From contig NZ_RKSM01000003.1 in the NCBI RefSeq assembly GCF_008729015.1, positions 372,001-436,000 on the forward strand: DNA of 64,000 bases, in the 5' to 3' direction. The DNA is from Haloarcula sp. CBA1129. Lineage in GTDB: Archaea; Halobacteriota; Halobacteria; Halobacteriales; Haloarculaceae. A program made the position numbers and the translations under genes. Below the pieces are notes generated by a model. The model did not search any database. It was not told the DNA's origin and saw nothing but the letters and a program-made list of their open reading frames with translations. Each line of letters begins with the position of its first letter. The first letter of the stretch is position 1. This document shows positions 25,342 to 33,878 of this stretch, piece by piece.

Positions 25342-25768
25342 CGACTACGACCGGCCCCGCGGGGACGCTGATGCTACCGCGTGTTCGTACACTGACTACG
25401 AGACCACGGACCACGCGGCGGACGACGTGCCAGCTACGGGCGAAGACGCCGACGGCATCGAACGCGACGTGTGGGCGGCTCTGTATCAGGTCGAGGACCC
25501 GGAGATGCCGGTCAGTATCGTCGATTTGGGCCTCATATACGGACTCGACGTGTCCGACGGTGAGGTTACAGTCGACATGACGCTCACCTACAGCGGCTGT
25601 CCGGCGCGCGAGATTATCCTCGAAGAGGTCGAGGCGGCTGCCGAGAGCGTCGACGGAATCGAGACCGCTTCGGTCCGACTGGTCTGGGCCCCGGACTGGT
25701 CGATTGATCTGGTCACTGAACAGGGCAAAGAAGCGTTGCGGGACTTCGGGATGAGCTTCGACGGATGA
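25334..25768 (+). CDS. paaD: PaaD N-terminal part: MIP18/DUF59-type Fe-S assembly factor
   Basis: Protein of 144 aa matching the DUF59 (SufT/MIP18-like) domain that makes up the front two thirds of bacterial PaaD: ALYQVEDPEMPVSIVDLGLIYGLDV (about residues 50-75), VDMTLTYSGCPAREII with its reactive Cys (about 83-98), and VRLVWAPDWSIDLVTEQGKEALRDFG. The first 40 residues are acidic and low in complexity. Bacterial PaaD continues into a Cys-rich ribbon; here a stop codon comes first and the ribbon is on the next gene, overlapping by four bases. It probably helps mature a metal centre of the epoxidase system. Confidence 0.9.
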   Translation: MSSDYDRPRGDADATACSYTDYETTDHAADDVPATGEDADGIERDVWAALYQVEDPEMPVSIVDLGLIYGLDVSDGEVTVDMTLTYSGCPAREIILEEVEAAAESVDGIETASVRLVWAPDWSIDLVTEQGKEALRDFGMSFDG

Positions 25769-25932
25769 GTGAACCCGACCCCAGCGTGACGACCAGCGGC
25801 GAACAAACGGGCGCGGAGTGCCCGTACTGTGGCTCGACCGACACCGAGCGGAAACACCCACGCGGGCCGTCACGGTGTCAGTCGATTCATTACTGCAACG
25901 AGTGTCTGCAGCAGTTCACGAAGTTCGAGTAA
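25765..25932 (+). CDS. PaaD C-terminal part: 55-aa zinc-ribbon protein
   Basis: Short gene of 55 residues. ATG at 25765 overlaps the paaD stop as ATGA, and the stop is TAA at 25930. The sequence has two Cys pairs, CPYCGS (residues 19-24) and CNECLQQF (about 45-52), and ends in FTKFE. This is the layout of the C-terminal ribbon of full-length bacterial PaaD (CPxCGS, then CxxC near the end). PaaD therefore appears to be encoded in two pieces that would act together. Such small zinc-finger genes are easily missed in annotation. Confidence 0.85.
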   Translation: MSEPDPSVTTSGEQTGAECPYCGSTDTERKHPRGPSRCQSIHYCNECLQQFTKFE

Positions 25933-26044
25933 GCAGGTACTACTCTCTGCTCCTGCCTTCGAAGTTTCAGAGTATGAAACAGAGCGGCGGTTCTACCCAT
26001 GGCACTATTACTGGTGGCCCGACCCCGATTCGTCTGAGGAAGTG

Positions 26045-27496
26045 TCAGCCGAGGTTGATGTGGACGTTTTTCACCTCAGTGTAGCTCTCGATGGCTTGCT
26101 CGCCCTGTGCTCGGCCGTGGCCGCTCTGTTTCGTGCCGCCAAATGGAGTCTGTGGCCACGTGTTGGGCGTTTCGTTGACCATCACCATCCCGTAGTCTAG
26201 TCTGTCTGTGACGGTGTGTGCGCGAGTCAGATCGTTCGTCCAGACACAGGCGGTGAGGCCAAACGGTGAGTCGTTCGCAACGTCAATCGCTTCTTGCTCG
26301 TCGCTAACTTCGATTGCGGTGAGAACGGGGCCGAAGATTTCCTCCTGTGCAATCGTCATCTCGTTGTCCGCGTCGGCAAAGACGGTCGGCTCGACGAAGT
26401 GACCGGTATCTCTGTCCGCAGGAACGCCGCCGCCGGCCACGACAGTCGCCCCTTCCTCCTTGCCAGTCTCGATGTAGTCGAGGATCTCCTGTTGCTGGTC
26501 CGCACTGACGACTGGTCCCATCTGGCCGTCGTCGTCGATGCCGCCGCCGAGTGGGATGTTTTCGGCGATTTCAGCCATCCGGTCGACCAGTTCATCGTAG
26601 ACATCCTCATGGACGACAATACGTGAGTTCGCCCAGCACATCTGCCCGGCGTTCATGAAAATCCCGTACTGGATGCCGCGGGCGGCGGCATCGAGGTCAG
26701 CGTCGGGAAACACGACGGCTGGGCCTTTTCCGCCGAGTTCGAGCGTCACGTCGGCGACTGCGTCGGCAGCGGTGCGCTGGACGGTCTTTCCGACACCCGT
26801 ACTCCCGGTGAAGGTGACGTGGTCGACGCCCTCGTGCCCGGTGAGTGCGTCACCAGCCTCGGACCCCTTCCCGGGAACGACGTTGACGACGCCGTCCGGA
26901 AGACCCGCTTTTTCCGCGGCTTTCGCGTAGTACAGTGCCGACAGCGGCGTCATGGCGGACGGTTTGAGGATAACGCTGTTCCCCGCCGCCAGTGCCGGTG
27001 CCAGACCGCGGCCGGCGAGCTGGAACGGGTAGTTCCACGGCGCGATGTGTGCGGTCACACCGACTGGCTCACGAACGGTGTAGTTGAGTCGGCCGTCCTC
27101 GACTGGAATCTCGTCACCGCGTATCTTGTCCGTCCACCCGGCGTAATGGCGAAACGTATCCGTGACCATGTCGATTTCCAGCCCGGCCTCGAAGGGCGTT
27201 TTCCCGTTATCGTGGGACTCAACCATGGAGAGTTCGTCTTTCATCTCTTCGATGGCATCGGCCATCGCATGGATTTTGGCCCGGCGCGTTCCCGGGTCCA
27301 TCGTCGCCCACTCGGACCCGTCTTCGATGGCCGCCTGTGCCGCCTGTACCGCATCGTCAATATCGGGCGTCTCGGCTTTTTGTACTGTTGCGTAAGTCCG
27401 TTCAGTTGCCGGGTCCTCTGTCTCAATGCTGTCGCCGTTGGTCGCTTCTCGCCATTCTCCGCCGATATACAGGTCTGTCGGACCGGTGTACTCCAT
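26045..27496 (-). CDS. Aldehyde dehydrogenase, candidate PaaZ dehydrogenase half
   Basis: NAD(P)-dependent aldehyde dehydrogenase, 483 aa, full length. Cofactor motif FTGSTGVGKTVQ near residue 227, catalytic Glu in LELGGKGP near residue 252, catalytic Cys in NAGQMCWANSR near residue 287, and EEIFGPVLT near residue 385. It lies between the paaABCD run and a MaoC hydratase on its own strand. Bacterial PaaZ is a fusion of exactly these two domains, and ring-opening needs oxidation of the semialdehyde. A role as that dehydrogenase is therefore likely, with phenylacetaldehyde dehydrogenase as the alternative. AT-rich promoter-like sequence lies at about 27526-27549. It converges on the small ribbon gene. 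Confidence 0.9.
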   Translation of the reverse strand: MEYTGPTDLYIGGEWREATNGDSIETEDPATERTYATVQKAETPDIDDAVQAAQAAIEDGSEWATMDPGTRRAKIHAMADAIEEMKDELSMVESHDNGKTPFEAGLEIDMVTDTFRHYAGWTDKIRGDEIPVEDGRLNYTVREPVGVTAHIAPWNYPFQLAGRGLAPALAAGNSVILKPSAMTPLSALYYAKAAEKAGLPDGVVNVVPGKGSEAGDALTGHEGVDHVTFTGSTGVGKTVQRTAADAVADVTLELGGKGPAVVFPDADLDAAARGIQYGIFMNAGQMCWANSRIVVHEDVYDELVDRMAEIAENIPLGGGIDDDGQMGPVVSADQQQEILDYIETGKEEGATVVAGGGVPADRDTGHFVEPTVFADADNEMTIAQEEIFGPVLTAIEVSDEQEAIDVANDSPFGLTACVWTNDLTRAHTVTDRLDYGMVMVNETPNTWPQTPFGGTKQSGHGRAQGEQAIESYTEVKNVHINLG

Positions 27497-27643
27497 TGCA
27501 ATAACAGAGGGAGTGCGCGGCGTCTTAGTTGTTATTATTGATTATTAATGTTTGGCTGGCGGAAGCGCGGGATTTGCCATTTACGCTGCAACACTGCGGT
27601 TCCATCCGCTACCGATGCATCGCTTTCGGACGCGTCAGTTGAC

Positions 27644-28102
27644 TCACTCGCGTTTCTTTATCAGGAACTTCATATCGCCCTCGAAGACGACGGTCCCGTC
27701 CTGATTTTCCATTTCGGTGTCGAGGACAACTAATCCGGCGTCGTCGCGCCCGACTTCTTTGGTTTTGTCAACGACGATCTCCAGTTGGAGCGTATCACCG
27801 ATGTGGACCGGGTTCGGGAGGTCCATGTAGTTCATCCCGAGGAAGGCGAATGCGGTCCGCTCAACGATCCCGGTCCGATAGACGAACCCGGTCGCTTGGA
27901 CGAACGTCATCGGCCCGTGTGCGATCCGCTCACCGAACTCCTGTTCTTCCGCGTATTCCTTGTTCGTATGCAGTTCTGTCCAGTCGCCGGACAGGGCAGA
28001 GTGCATGACGAAATCTGACTCGGTAACCGTCCGGCCGACGCTGATAAACTCCTGTCCCGCTTCGAAGTCCTCGAAGTGGTGTGGCTCGTAGCTGTACGCC
28101 AT
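27644..28102 (-). CDS. MaoC-family hydratase, candidate PaaZ hydratase half
   Basis: Hot-dog-fold hydratase, 152 aa. MaoC motifs: FEAGQEFISVGRTVTESDFVMHSALSGDWTELHTNKEYAEE (residues 10-50), with the catalytic Asp and His positions in SGDWTELHTN, and RIAHGPMTFVQATG (near residue 58). It precedes the aldehyde dehydrogenase on the same strand with a 147-bp gap. Bacterial PaaZ carries this domain at its C-terminus, where it hydrolyses oxepin-CoA. Here the two halves appear as separate genes, each perhaps with its own promoter. It is divergent from paaI across about 100 bp of AT-rich DNA. Confidence 0.85.
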   Translation of the reverse strand: MAYSYEPHHFEDFEAGQEFISVGRTVTESDFVMHSALSGDWTELHTNKEYAEEQEFGERIAHGPMTFVQATGFVYRTGIVERTAFAFLGMNYMDLPNPVHIGDTLQLEIVVDKTKEVGRDDAGLVVLDTEMENQDGTVVFEGDMKFLIKKRE

Positions 28103-28183
28103 AGTTTGTCATCTAATAGCAGCCATTTATATTTTTACGCTCCGCTGACAGCACTGGCAGTGACCGATATATATTTATTATTA

Positions 28184-28196
28184 GTGATGAAATCAC
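28184..28196. promoter_or_regulatory. Inverted repeat at the paaI start region
   Basis: GTGATGAAATCAC is a perfect 5-bp inverted repeat with a 3-bp spacer. It follows a strong TATA-like stretch (TATATATTTATTATTAG, about 28167-28183) and precedes the ATG at 28204 by seven bases, so it would overlap the transcription start. Operator function is a guess from position. Confidence 0.4.
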
Positions 28197-28203
28197 GACC
28201 CGT

Positions 28204-28599
28204 ATGTCCGGCGTCGCCGACGAAGTCAGAGAGCGTATCGAATCGGATGCGTACTGCGAAACTCTCGGCATCGACGTAGTTGAACTCGACTCGGGGTACG
28301 CACAGACTGAACTGACGATTACGGAGGGCCTGCTGAACTTCCATGGCACACCTCACGGCGGTGCAATCTACTCACTCGCCGACGCAGCGTTCGCCGCCGC
28401 GTCGAACTCTCACGGCGAGGCGGCGGTTGCACTGGAGACGAATATCTCGTATCTGGAGGCCGTCGAAACCGGTGAAACGGTGTCTGCGACCGCTGAGGAG
28501 ACACATCTCTCCGACAGCACCGCAGAGTACGAGGTGACGGTGACGGCGCAAGACGGCGAACGCATTGCGACGTTTCGTGGGCGAGTCTACCGGCCCTGA
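28204..28599 (+). CDS. paaI: PaaI-type hot-dog thioesterase
   Basis: Acyl-CoA thioesterase of the PaaI/YdiI family, 131 aa. The signature NFHGTPHGGAIYSLADAAFA (about residues 41-60) holds the active-site Asp and HGG segment. In phenylacetate clusters PaaI hydrolyses dead-end or stalled CoA esters and so protects the CoA pool. It is divergent from the maoC gene and converges on the paaK gene, separated from it by four bases. Confidence 0.9.
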   Translation: MSGVADEVRERIESDAYCETLGIDVVELDSGYAQTELTITEGLLNFHGTPHGGAIYSLADAAFAAASNSHGEAAVALETNISYLEAVETGETVSATAEETHLSDSTAEYEVTVTAQDGERIATFRGRVYRP

Positions 28600-28602
28600 C
28601 AG

Positions 28603-29892
28603 CTAATCACGGTGGTCGTAGACGCGTTTTACCTTGCCGACCTGCGTTCGTTCGATGCTGCCGGGCGCAACGAGTTCGAGTTCGTCTGGGGTGAATGCGA
28701 GCACGTTTTCGAGACGTTCGATGATTTCGTCTTCGAGTGCGTCGTCGCCCGGCCCCTGATCCGCAGTTCGTTCGATGGTGAGTTCTAGGACGTCAAGGTT
28801 GTCCTCCTCGTAGAGGTCGATCCGGTAGTGCGGAGCGACGCCGTCGATGTCCAGCACAGCGTGTTCGATTTCGCTGGGATAGAGGTTCACGCCCCGGACA
28901 ATGAGAAGGTCGTCGGTCCGGCCGGTGACGTTGTCCATCCGCACCATCGTCCGTCCACACGCACACTCGTCGTAATTTAGTGTCGTCAGGTCGCCAGTCC
29001 GGTACCGGAAGACCGGCAACGCTTTTTTCGTGAGTGTCGTGAGGACGAGCTCACCCTCCTCGCCTTCCTTGACCGGCTCTTTCGTGTGTGGATCGATGAC
29101 TTCCGGGTAGAAGTGGTCTTCCCAGATGTGGAGTCCGTCCTGCGCTTCGTGGCATTCACACGAGACACCGGGACCGATGATCTCCGAGAGTCCGTAAATA
29201 TCGATGCCGTCGACGCCCAGTCGCTCTTCAATTTCCGCCCGAATGGGGTCGGTACACGGTTCTGCTCCGAAGATAATCGTCGAAATCGGCAGCTCTCTGG
29301 GGTCGTGGCCCATCTCCTCGGCCGTTTCGGCGAGGTAGAGCGCATACGACGGAGTACACGTGAACACATCGCTCTCTAGGTCGGTCATCAACTCGACCTG
29401 TCGCTGTGTCTGGCCGCTCCCGATGGGAATAACCGAGGCCCCCAGCTCTTCGGTTCCGTAGTGGAGCCCCAATCCGCCGGTGAACAATCCGTACCCGTAG
29501 GCGTTCTGGACGGTGTCGCCCGCTTCGGTACCGCTCGCAGCCAGCGAACGTGCGACAACTTCACTCCATGTGTCGAGGTCGTCGTCCGTGTACGAGACGA
29601 TTTTCGGCTTCCCGGTCGTCCCGGACGACGCGTGGATGCGGGCGACGTCCTCATCGTCGACGGCGAACAGGCCGTCGGGGTACTCGTCGCGGAAATCCTC
29701 TTTCGTCGTCATCGGCAGCTTCGTGATGTCGTCGATGCTCTGGATATCGTCGGGCGAGACGCCCGCCTCGTCGAGTTTCTCCCGGTAAAAGGGGACGTTC
29801 TCGTAGGCGTGTGTGACAATCCCCTGTAATCGGTCAGTTTGCAACGCACGCAGCTCTGTACGGTCAGACGCCTCCAGTGGCTTGTACACCAT
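28603..29892 (-). CDS. paaK: Phenylacetate-CoA ligase
   Basis: AMP-forming ligase of the PaaK class, 429 aa, typical length (shorter than other acyl-CoA ligases). Family features: IVTHAYENVPFYREKLDEAGV near residue 25, phosphate loop ASSGTTGKPKIVSYT near residue 90, YGYGLFTGGLGLHYG near residue 130, YGLSEIIGPGVSCEC near residue 230, and the C-terminal FRYRTGDLT and RVDDLL-like TGRTDDLLIVRGVNLYPSEIE. It makes phenylacetyl-CoA, the entry step of the pathway. The ATG at 29892 gives the normal PaaK start; the frame remains open 60 bases further upstream. Divergent from the thiolase/HMGS-like pair. Confidence 0.93.
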   Translation of the reverse strand: MVYKPLEASDRTELRALQTDRLQGIVTHAYENVPFYREKLDEAGVSPDDIQSIDDITKLPMTTKEDFRDEYPDGLFAVDDEDVARIHASSGTTGKPKIVSYTDDDLDTWSEVVARSLAASGTEAGDTVQNAYGYGLFTGGLGLHYGTEELGASVIPIGSGQTQRQVELMTDLESDVFTCTPSYALYLAETAEEMGHDPRELPISTIIFGAEPCTDPIRAEIEERLGVDGIDIYGLSEIIGPGVSCECHEAQDGLHIWEDHFYPEVIDPHTKEPVKEGEEGELVLTTLTKKALPVFRYRTGDLTTLNYDECACGRTMVRMDNVTGRTDDLLIVRGVNLYPSEIEHAVLDIDGVAPHYRIDLYEEDNLDVLELTIERTADQGPGDDALEDEIIERLENVLAFTPDELELVAPGSIERTQVGKVKRVYDHRD

Positions 29893-30024
29893 CGTCAATG
29901 ATAGAGTGGAATGATAGTGATAAAATGGTTTGGGATTGACCACTCTTGTCACCAGCCGTGCTCCTGCTGTGGGGCTGCCGGAAGTGATGCAAAGCTATTT
30001 TTCAGTCCCTTCAGTGTTTCAGGT

Positions 30025-31197
30025 ATGCGGGACGCGTATCTCATCGGCGCAGGGCAGACACCGTTTGGCTCGATGCCCGAAGAGAGCTACAGATCACTGT
30101 TCGACCACGCAGTCACCGAAGCCTTCGACAGTGTCGACCACGACATCGACACGGATGCAATAGATGAAGCAATCGTCGGCTCACTCGGCGTGGGCGGTCG
30201 ACAACTCGGTCTCTCAGCACCGGCAGCAACCGAACACGCCGGGCTGCACGGAGTCCCCAGCGTGCGCGTTGAGAACGCCTGCGCTGCGTCAGGCTACGCC
30301 GTCCGACAGGCGGTGCAGGCAGTCAAAAGCGGGATGGCCGACGTGGCGCTGGCCGGCGGCGTCGAAGTCATGACAGACCTGAGCAGCGATGTGACGAAGT
30401 ACTGGCTCGGCGTCTCCGGTGAAACGGAATGGGAGCGGCTGACCGGGACGACCTTTTCGGGCGTCTACGCACAGATGGCAAGTGCGTATTTCCAGAAGTA
30501 TGCGGCCAGCGCGGACCATCTCTCGATGGTAGCGGTCAAGAACCATCGAAACGGCGCAAAAAATCCGAAGGCGCACTTGGGCTTCGAATGCTCCCTCGAA
30601 GACGCTACCAACGCACCCGTTGTCGCGGACCCATTGAACCTCTATCACTGCTGTCCGACCTCTGACGGAGCGGCGGTCGCTCTCATCGCGAGCGAGGACG
30701 TTGTCGAACAGTATACGGACGAGCCGGTCCGGGTCGCCGGGGTCGGGGCGGCCAGTGACCGGGTCGGCCTCTTCCAGCGAGACAGCTATACCACGATTTC
30801 TGCATCGGAGACGGCTGCAGACACGGCGTATGACCGTGCCGGGATTGCCCCTGCTGATATTGATTTCGCTGAGGTGCACGACTGCTTTGCGATTGCCGAA
30901 CTACTCGCCTACGAGGACCTCGGTTTCTGCGACCGTGGCGAGGCACCGCAGTTACTTGAGGAGGGAACGACTGACCCTGACGGGGCGCTGCCGGTCAATG
31001 TCTCTGGCGGACTGAAATCGAAAGGCCACCCTATCGGCGCAACCGGGGCCGGACAGCTTGTCGAGGCGTTCAAACAACTCACCGGCAGCGCCGCGGACCG
31101 ACAGCTAGCGGCCCCGAAGTACGGGCTCACTCACAACGTGGGTGGGAGCGGCGGCAGCGCCGTTGTCCATATTCTTGAACGGGAGGCGGCACGATGA
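30025..31197 (+). CDS. Thiolase-family protein paired with HMGS-like/OB fusion
   Basis: Thiolase of 390 aa of the archaeal DUF35-associated class. Nucleophile Cys in VENACAASGYAVRQA (near residue 84), GFECSLEDATNAPVVADPLNLYHC in the middle, catalytic His in KGHPIGATGAGQ (near residue 337), and HNVGGSGGSA at the C-terminal end. I chose the ATG at 30025 because thiolases begin with MRDAYLIGAGQTPFG; an open frame continues upstream. It overlaps the next gene by four bases. The pair resembles the thiolase/HMG-CoA synthase/DUF35 assembly of the archaeal mevalonate route, but the location amid paa genes suggests a catabolic use, such as thiolysis of 3-oxoadipyl-type CoA esters. Confidence 0.88.
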   Translation: MRDAYLIGAGQTPFGSMPEESYRSLFDHAVTEAFDSVDHDIDTDAIDEAIVGSLGVGGRQLGLSAPAATEHAGLHGVPSVRVENACAASGYAVRQAVQAVKSGMADVALAGGVEVMTDLSSDVTKYWLGVSGETEWERLTGTTFSGVYAQMASAYFQKYAASADHLSMVAVKNHRNGAKNPKAHLGFECSLEDATNAPVVADPLNLYHCCPTSDGAAVALIASEDVVEQYTDEPVRVAGVGAASDRVGLFQRDSYTTISASETAADTAYDRAGIAPADIDFAEVHDCFAIAELLAYEDLGFCDRGEAPQLLEEGTTDPDGALPVNVSGGLKSKGHPIGATGAGQLVEAFKQLTGSAADRQLAAPKYGLTHNVGGSGGSAVVHILEREAAR

Positions 31198-32630
31198 CTG
31201 TGTCAGGGCTGGCGGCCATCGGCGCGTATGCACCTCGTTTGCGGATCGACGCCGCGGAGTTCGAAGCCGCTTGGGGTAGTTTCGATGCAGCGGGAATCGA
31301 CGAGAAAGCGGTCCCTGATGCTGACGAGGACGCAGTCACGATGGGCGTCGAAGCAGCGCGCCGTGCGTTAGGTGCAGCCGACGCGTCCGGGAAAGACGTC
31401 GCACACCTCGCCTTCGCGACGACGACACCACCGATGGCGGAAGAGGACCTCACCGCGAGGCTGTGCAGTATTCTCAACGTCCCTGACGATGCCAAGACGC
31501 AGACGATGACCGGCTCCACACACTCCGGTGCTCAGGCACTGGACGCAACCATGGACGGCGGGCCGTTCGGGGACGATGTCGGCCTCGTCATTATCAGTGA
31601 CTGTCCGCGGGGCGACCCAGACAGCGGTATCGAGCACGCCGCCGGTGCCGGGAGTGTTGCGCTCGTTGTCGACGAGGACGGCCCCGGGACCGTCACTGAC
31701 CGTGCGTCACACACGGAGGCGTACCCCGGAACGCGCTTCAGAACGGGCGGGGACGACCGGACGACCGGCCTTGGCGTTACGCAGTACGACCGCGAGGCGT
31801 TCACGACCACGCTCGGCAGTGCGGCGAACAGACTGGACGCGCCGAGAGACGACATCGATGCGGCAGCGGTCCAGTCCCCGGACGGCAAGCTCCCCTATCG
31901 GGCGACAGGCGCACTCGGGGTCGACGCCGAAACCATCGCTGCTGCGGACACAGTTGGGACGCTCGGGGACACCGGCGCGACAAGTGCATTTCTCGGAGCG
32001 GCAACAGCGTTTGCAGCCGACGCCGAGCGCGTGCTGATCGCCGCGTACGGAAGCGGTGCGAGTGCGACGCTGTTCGTCGTTGCCGGTCCCGTTCCGGTCA
32101 GCACTGCACTTGGCGGAGATATCCGCCTGTCCTACGCCGAGTACCTCAGGCGGCGTGGTGAGATTACACGCGACGAACCGGAGGGTGGCGGAGCGTACGT
32201 TAGCGTCCCGTCGTGGCAGCGGACACTTCCGCAACGCCACCGGCTCGTCGCTGGCCGATGTGCCGCCTGTGGAGCGTTGAACTTCCCCCCGGCGGGAGCC
32301 TGCAACGACTGCCACGAGCGGACTAGTGATTTCGAGGCTGTCGAACTGCCCGGGACAGGGACAGTGACGGCAGTAACGACTATCGAGCAGGGCGGTGCAC
32401 CTCCGGAGTTCGTTGCCCAGCAGTCCAGCAGCGGTCAGTTCGACAGCGCTATCGTCGCGCTTGATGGCCCATCGGGTGAGCAGACCGTGAGTGTCCCCAC
32501 ACAGGTGCTACAGGGGACGGACGAGGTCACAATAGGCACCCCTGTTGTGCTGACAACGCGGCGCATCTACACGCAGGAGGGCGTCATCAGATACGGCTTC
32601 AAAGCACAGGTCGCCAGCCAGCGCCGCTAG
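31194..32630 (+). CDS. HMG-CoA-synthase-like protein fused to DUF35 Zn-ribbon/OB domain
   Basis: Two-part protein of 478 aa. Residues 1-310 have the thiolase-like fold of HMG-CoA synthase/KAS III. Residues about 340-470 form a DUF35 domain with a zinc ribbon (CAACG near residue 356 and CNDC near residue 371) and an OB-fold. The synthase active site is not intact: the stretch that should hold the nucleophilic Cys reads TMTGSTHSGAQAL (104-116), and the catalytic His segment (HQPNGK in true synthases) reads QSPDGK (227-232). It therefore looks like a structural pseudo-enzyme that joins the thiolase upstream through its OB domain. It might still bind CoA esters. Confidence 0.82.
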   Translation: MTVSGLAAIGAYAPRLRIDAAEFEAAWGSFDAAGIDEKAVPDADEDAVTMGVEAARRALGAADASGKDVAHLAFATTTPPMAEEDLTARLCSILNVPDDAKTQTMTGSTHSGAQALDATMDGGPFGDDVGLVIISDCPRGDPDSGIEHAAGAGSVALVVDEDGPGTVTDRASHTEAYPGTRFRTGGDDRTTGLGVTQYDREAFTTTLGSAANRLDAPRDDIDAAAVQSPDGKLPYRATGALGVDAETIAAADTVGTLGDTGATSAFLGAATAFAADAERVLIAAYGSGASATLFVVAGPVPVSTALGGDIRLSYAEYLRRRGEITRDEPEGGGAYVSVPSWQRTLPQRHRLVAGRCAACGALNFPPAGACNDCHERTSDFEAVELPGTGTVTAVTTIEQGGAPPEFVAQQSSSGQFDSAIVALDGPSGEQTVSVPTQVLQGTDEVTIGTPVVLTTRRIYTQEGVIRYGFKAQVASQRR

Positions 32631-32639
32631 CCGCTACTC

Positions 32640-33788
32640 TCAGCGACGCTCGAACACGACCGCGACACCTTGACCGAAACCGACACACATTGTCGCCAGT
32701 CCGTGCGTCGCGTCCTGCCGTTGCATCTCGTGCAGCAACGTTGTCGCGATTCGCGCCCCCGAGCAGCCGAGCGGATGGCCGAGCGCGATGGCCCCACCGT
32801 TGACGTTGAGCCGTTCGGCTGGAATATCCAGTTCACGCTTGCAGTGGAGACTCTGCGCCGCGAACGCCTCGTTGAGCTCCACGAGGTCGATATCACCGAT
32901 TGTCAGACCGGCGTCGTCCAGTGCGGCACGCGTCGCCGGAATCGGCCCCCGGCCCATAACCAGCGGATCGACACCGGCGACAGAGCGCGTCTTGACCCGC
33001 CCGAGAACGTCTAGACCGTGCTGGTCTGCGTACGCTGCCGAGGTGACGAGCATCCCGGCCGCGCCGTCGGTCAGTGGTGACGCGTTCCCCGGCGTGACTG
33101 TCGCCGCCTCGTCGTCACGAAACACTGTTGGGAGTTCGTTCAACTGCTCCACTGACGTGTCTGTCCGTGGTGTTTTGTCGGTCTCTATCGCTGTCTCGTC
33201 GGTGTGGACCGGCACTATCTCTGCATCGAACCGCCCGTTCTCCGTGGCAGCGACCGCACGCTCGTGTGAACGCAGCGCAAACTCGTCCTGAGCCGTACGG
33301 CTGATATTGTGGGACCGTGCGATGGTTTCAGCCGTTTGCCCCATCGGAAGCCTATCAGGGTTGTACCGCTGTTCGATAGCGGGATGGAGCCAGTCGGAGA
33401 AGGGAACGGTACTCATATGCTCGACGCCAGCGACCGGGTACACTTCACCGTCGCCCGCCTCAATGGCACGAGCGGCGTCAACAAGCGTTGTCAGTGACGA
33501 GCCACACAAGCGGGTCGTTGTCGCCCCGGGTACTGTCTCGGGAAACCCGCCGGCGAGTATCGACTGCCGGGCAAGGTTTCGTCCCTGCTCCGCCTCCTGA
33601 TTCGCACACCCGAGCCGGAAGTCGTCCCACTCAACGGCCGGAACACCGGTCCGGTCAACGAGTGCGGCAAGCACAGTGGTGACGAGGTCTTCGGGATGGG
33701 TCCCGGCCAATGCGCCATCTTTCCGTGCCTGTGGCGTTCGTACGGCGTCGACAACAACGGCTTGCGAGTCGGAAGCAGTCATCCTCAC
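32640..33788 (-). CDS. Acetyl-CoA C-acyltransferase (FadA/PaaJ-like thiolase)
   Basis: Classical degradative thiolase, 382 aa. Nucleophile Cys in TTRLCGSSLTTLVDAAR (near residue 92), GMGQ-equivalent segment PMGQTAETIA (near residue 148), catalytic His in ALGHPLGCSGAR (near residue 336) and second Cys in TMCVGFGQG (near residue 366). It should cleave 3-oxoacyl-CoA with CoA, as needed for the two thiolysis steps from 3-oxoadipyl-CoA. It converges on the HMGS-like gene and is divergent from the 3-hydroxyacyl-CoA dehydrogenase. An ATG two codons in is also possible. Confidence 0.9.
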   Translation of the reverse strand: MRMTASDSQAVVVDAVRTPQARKDGALAGTHPEDLVTTVLAALVDRTGVPAVEWDDFRLGCANQEAEQGRNLARQSILAGGFPETVPGATTTRLCGSSLTTLVDAARAIEAGDGEVYPVAGVEHMSTVPFSDWLHPAIEQRYNPDRLPMGQTAETIARSHNISRTAQDEFALRSHERAVAATENGRFDAEIVPVHTDETAIETDKTPRTDTSVEQLNELPTVFRDDEAATVTPGNASPLTDGAAGMLVTSAAYADQHGLDVLGRVKTRSVAGVDPLVMGRGPIPATRAALDDAGLTIGDIDLVELNEAFAAQSLHCKRELDIPAERLNVNGGAIALGHPLGCSGARIATTLLHEMQRQDATHGLATMCVGFGQGVAVVFERR

Positions 33789-33878
33789 CGACTCCTATCG
33801 CGGCCGCCATATTAAATGCAGGCCACACTGGCGGCGAGACGCAGGCAACGTTTTTACCCCTCGCTACTGTGCTCAGAA

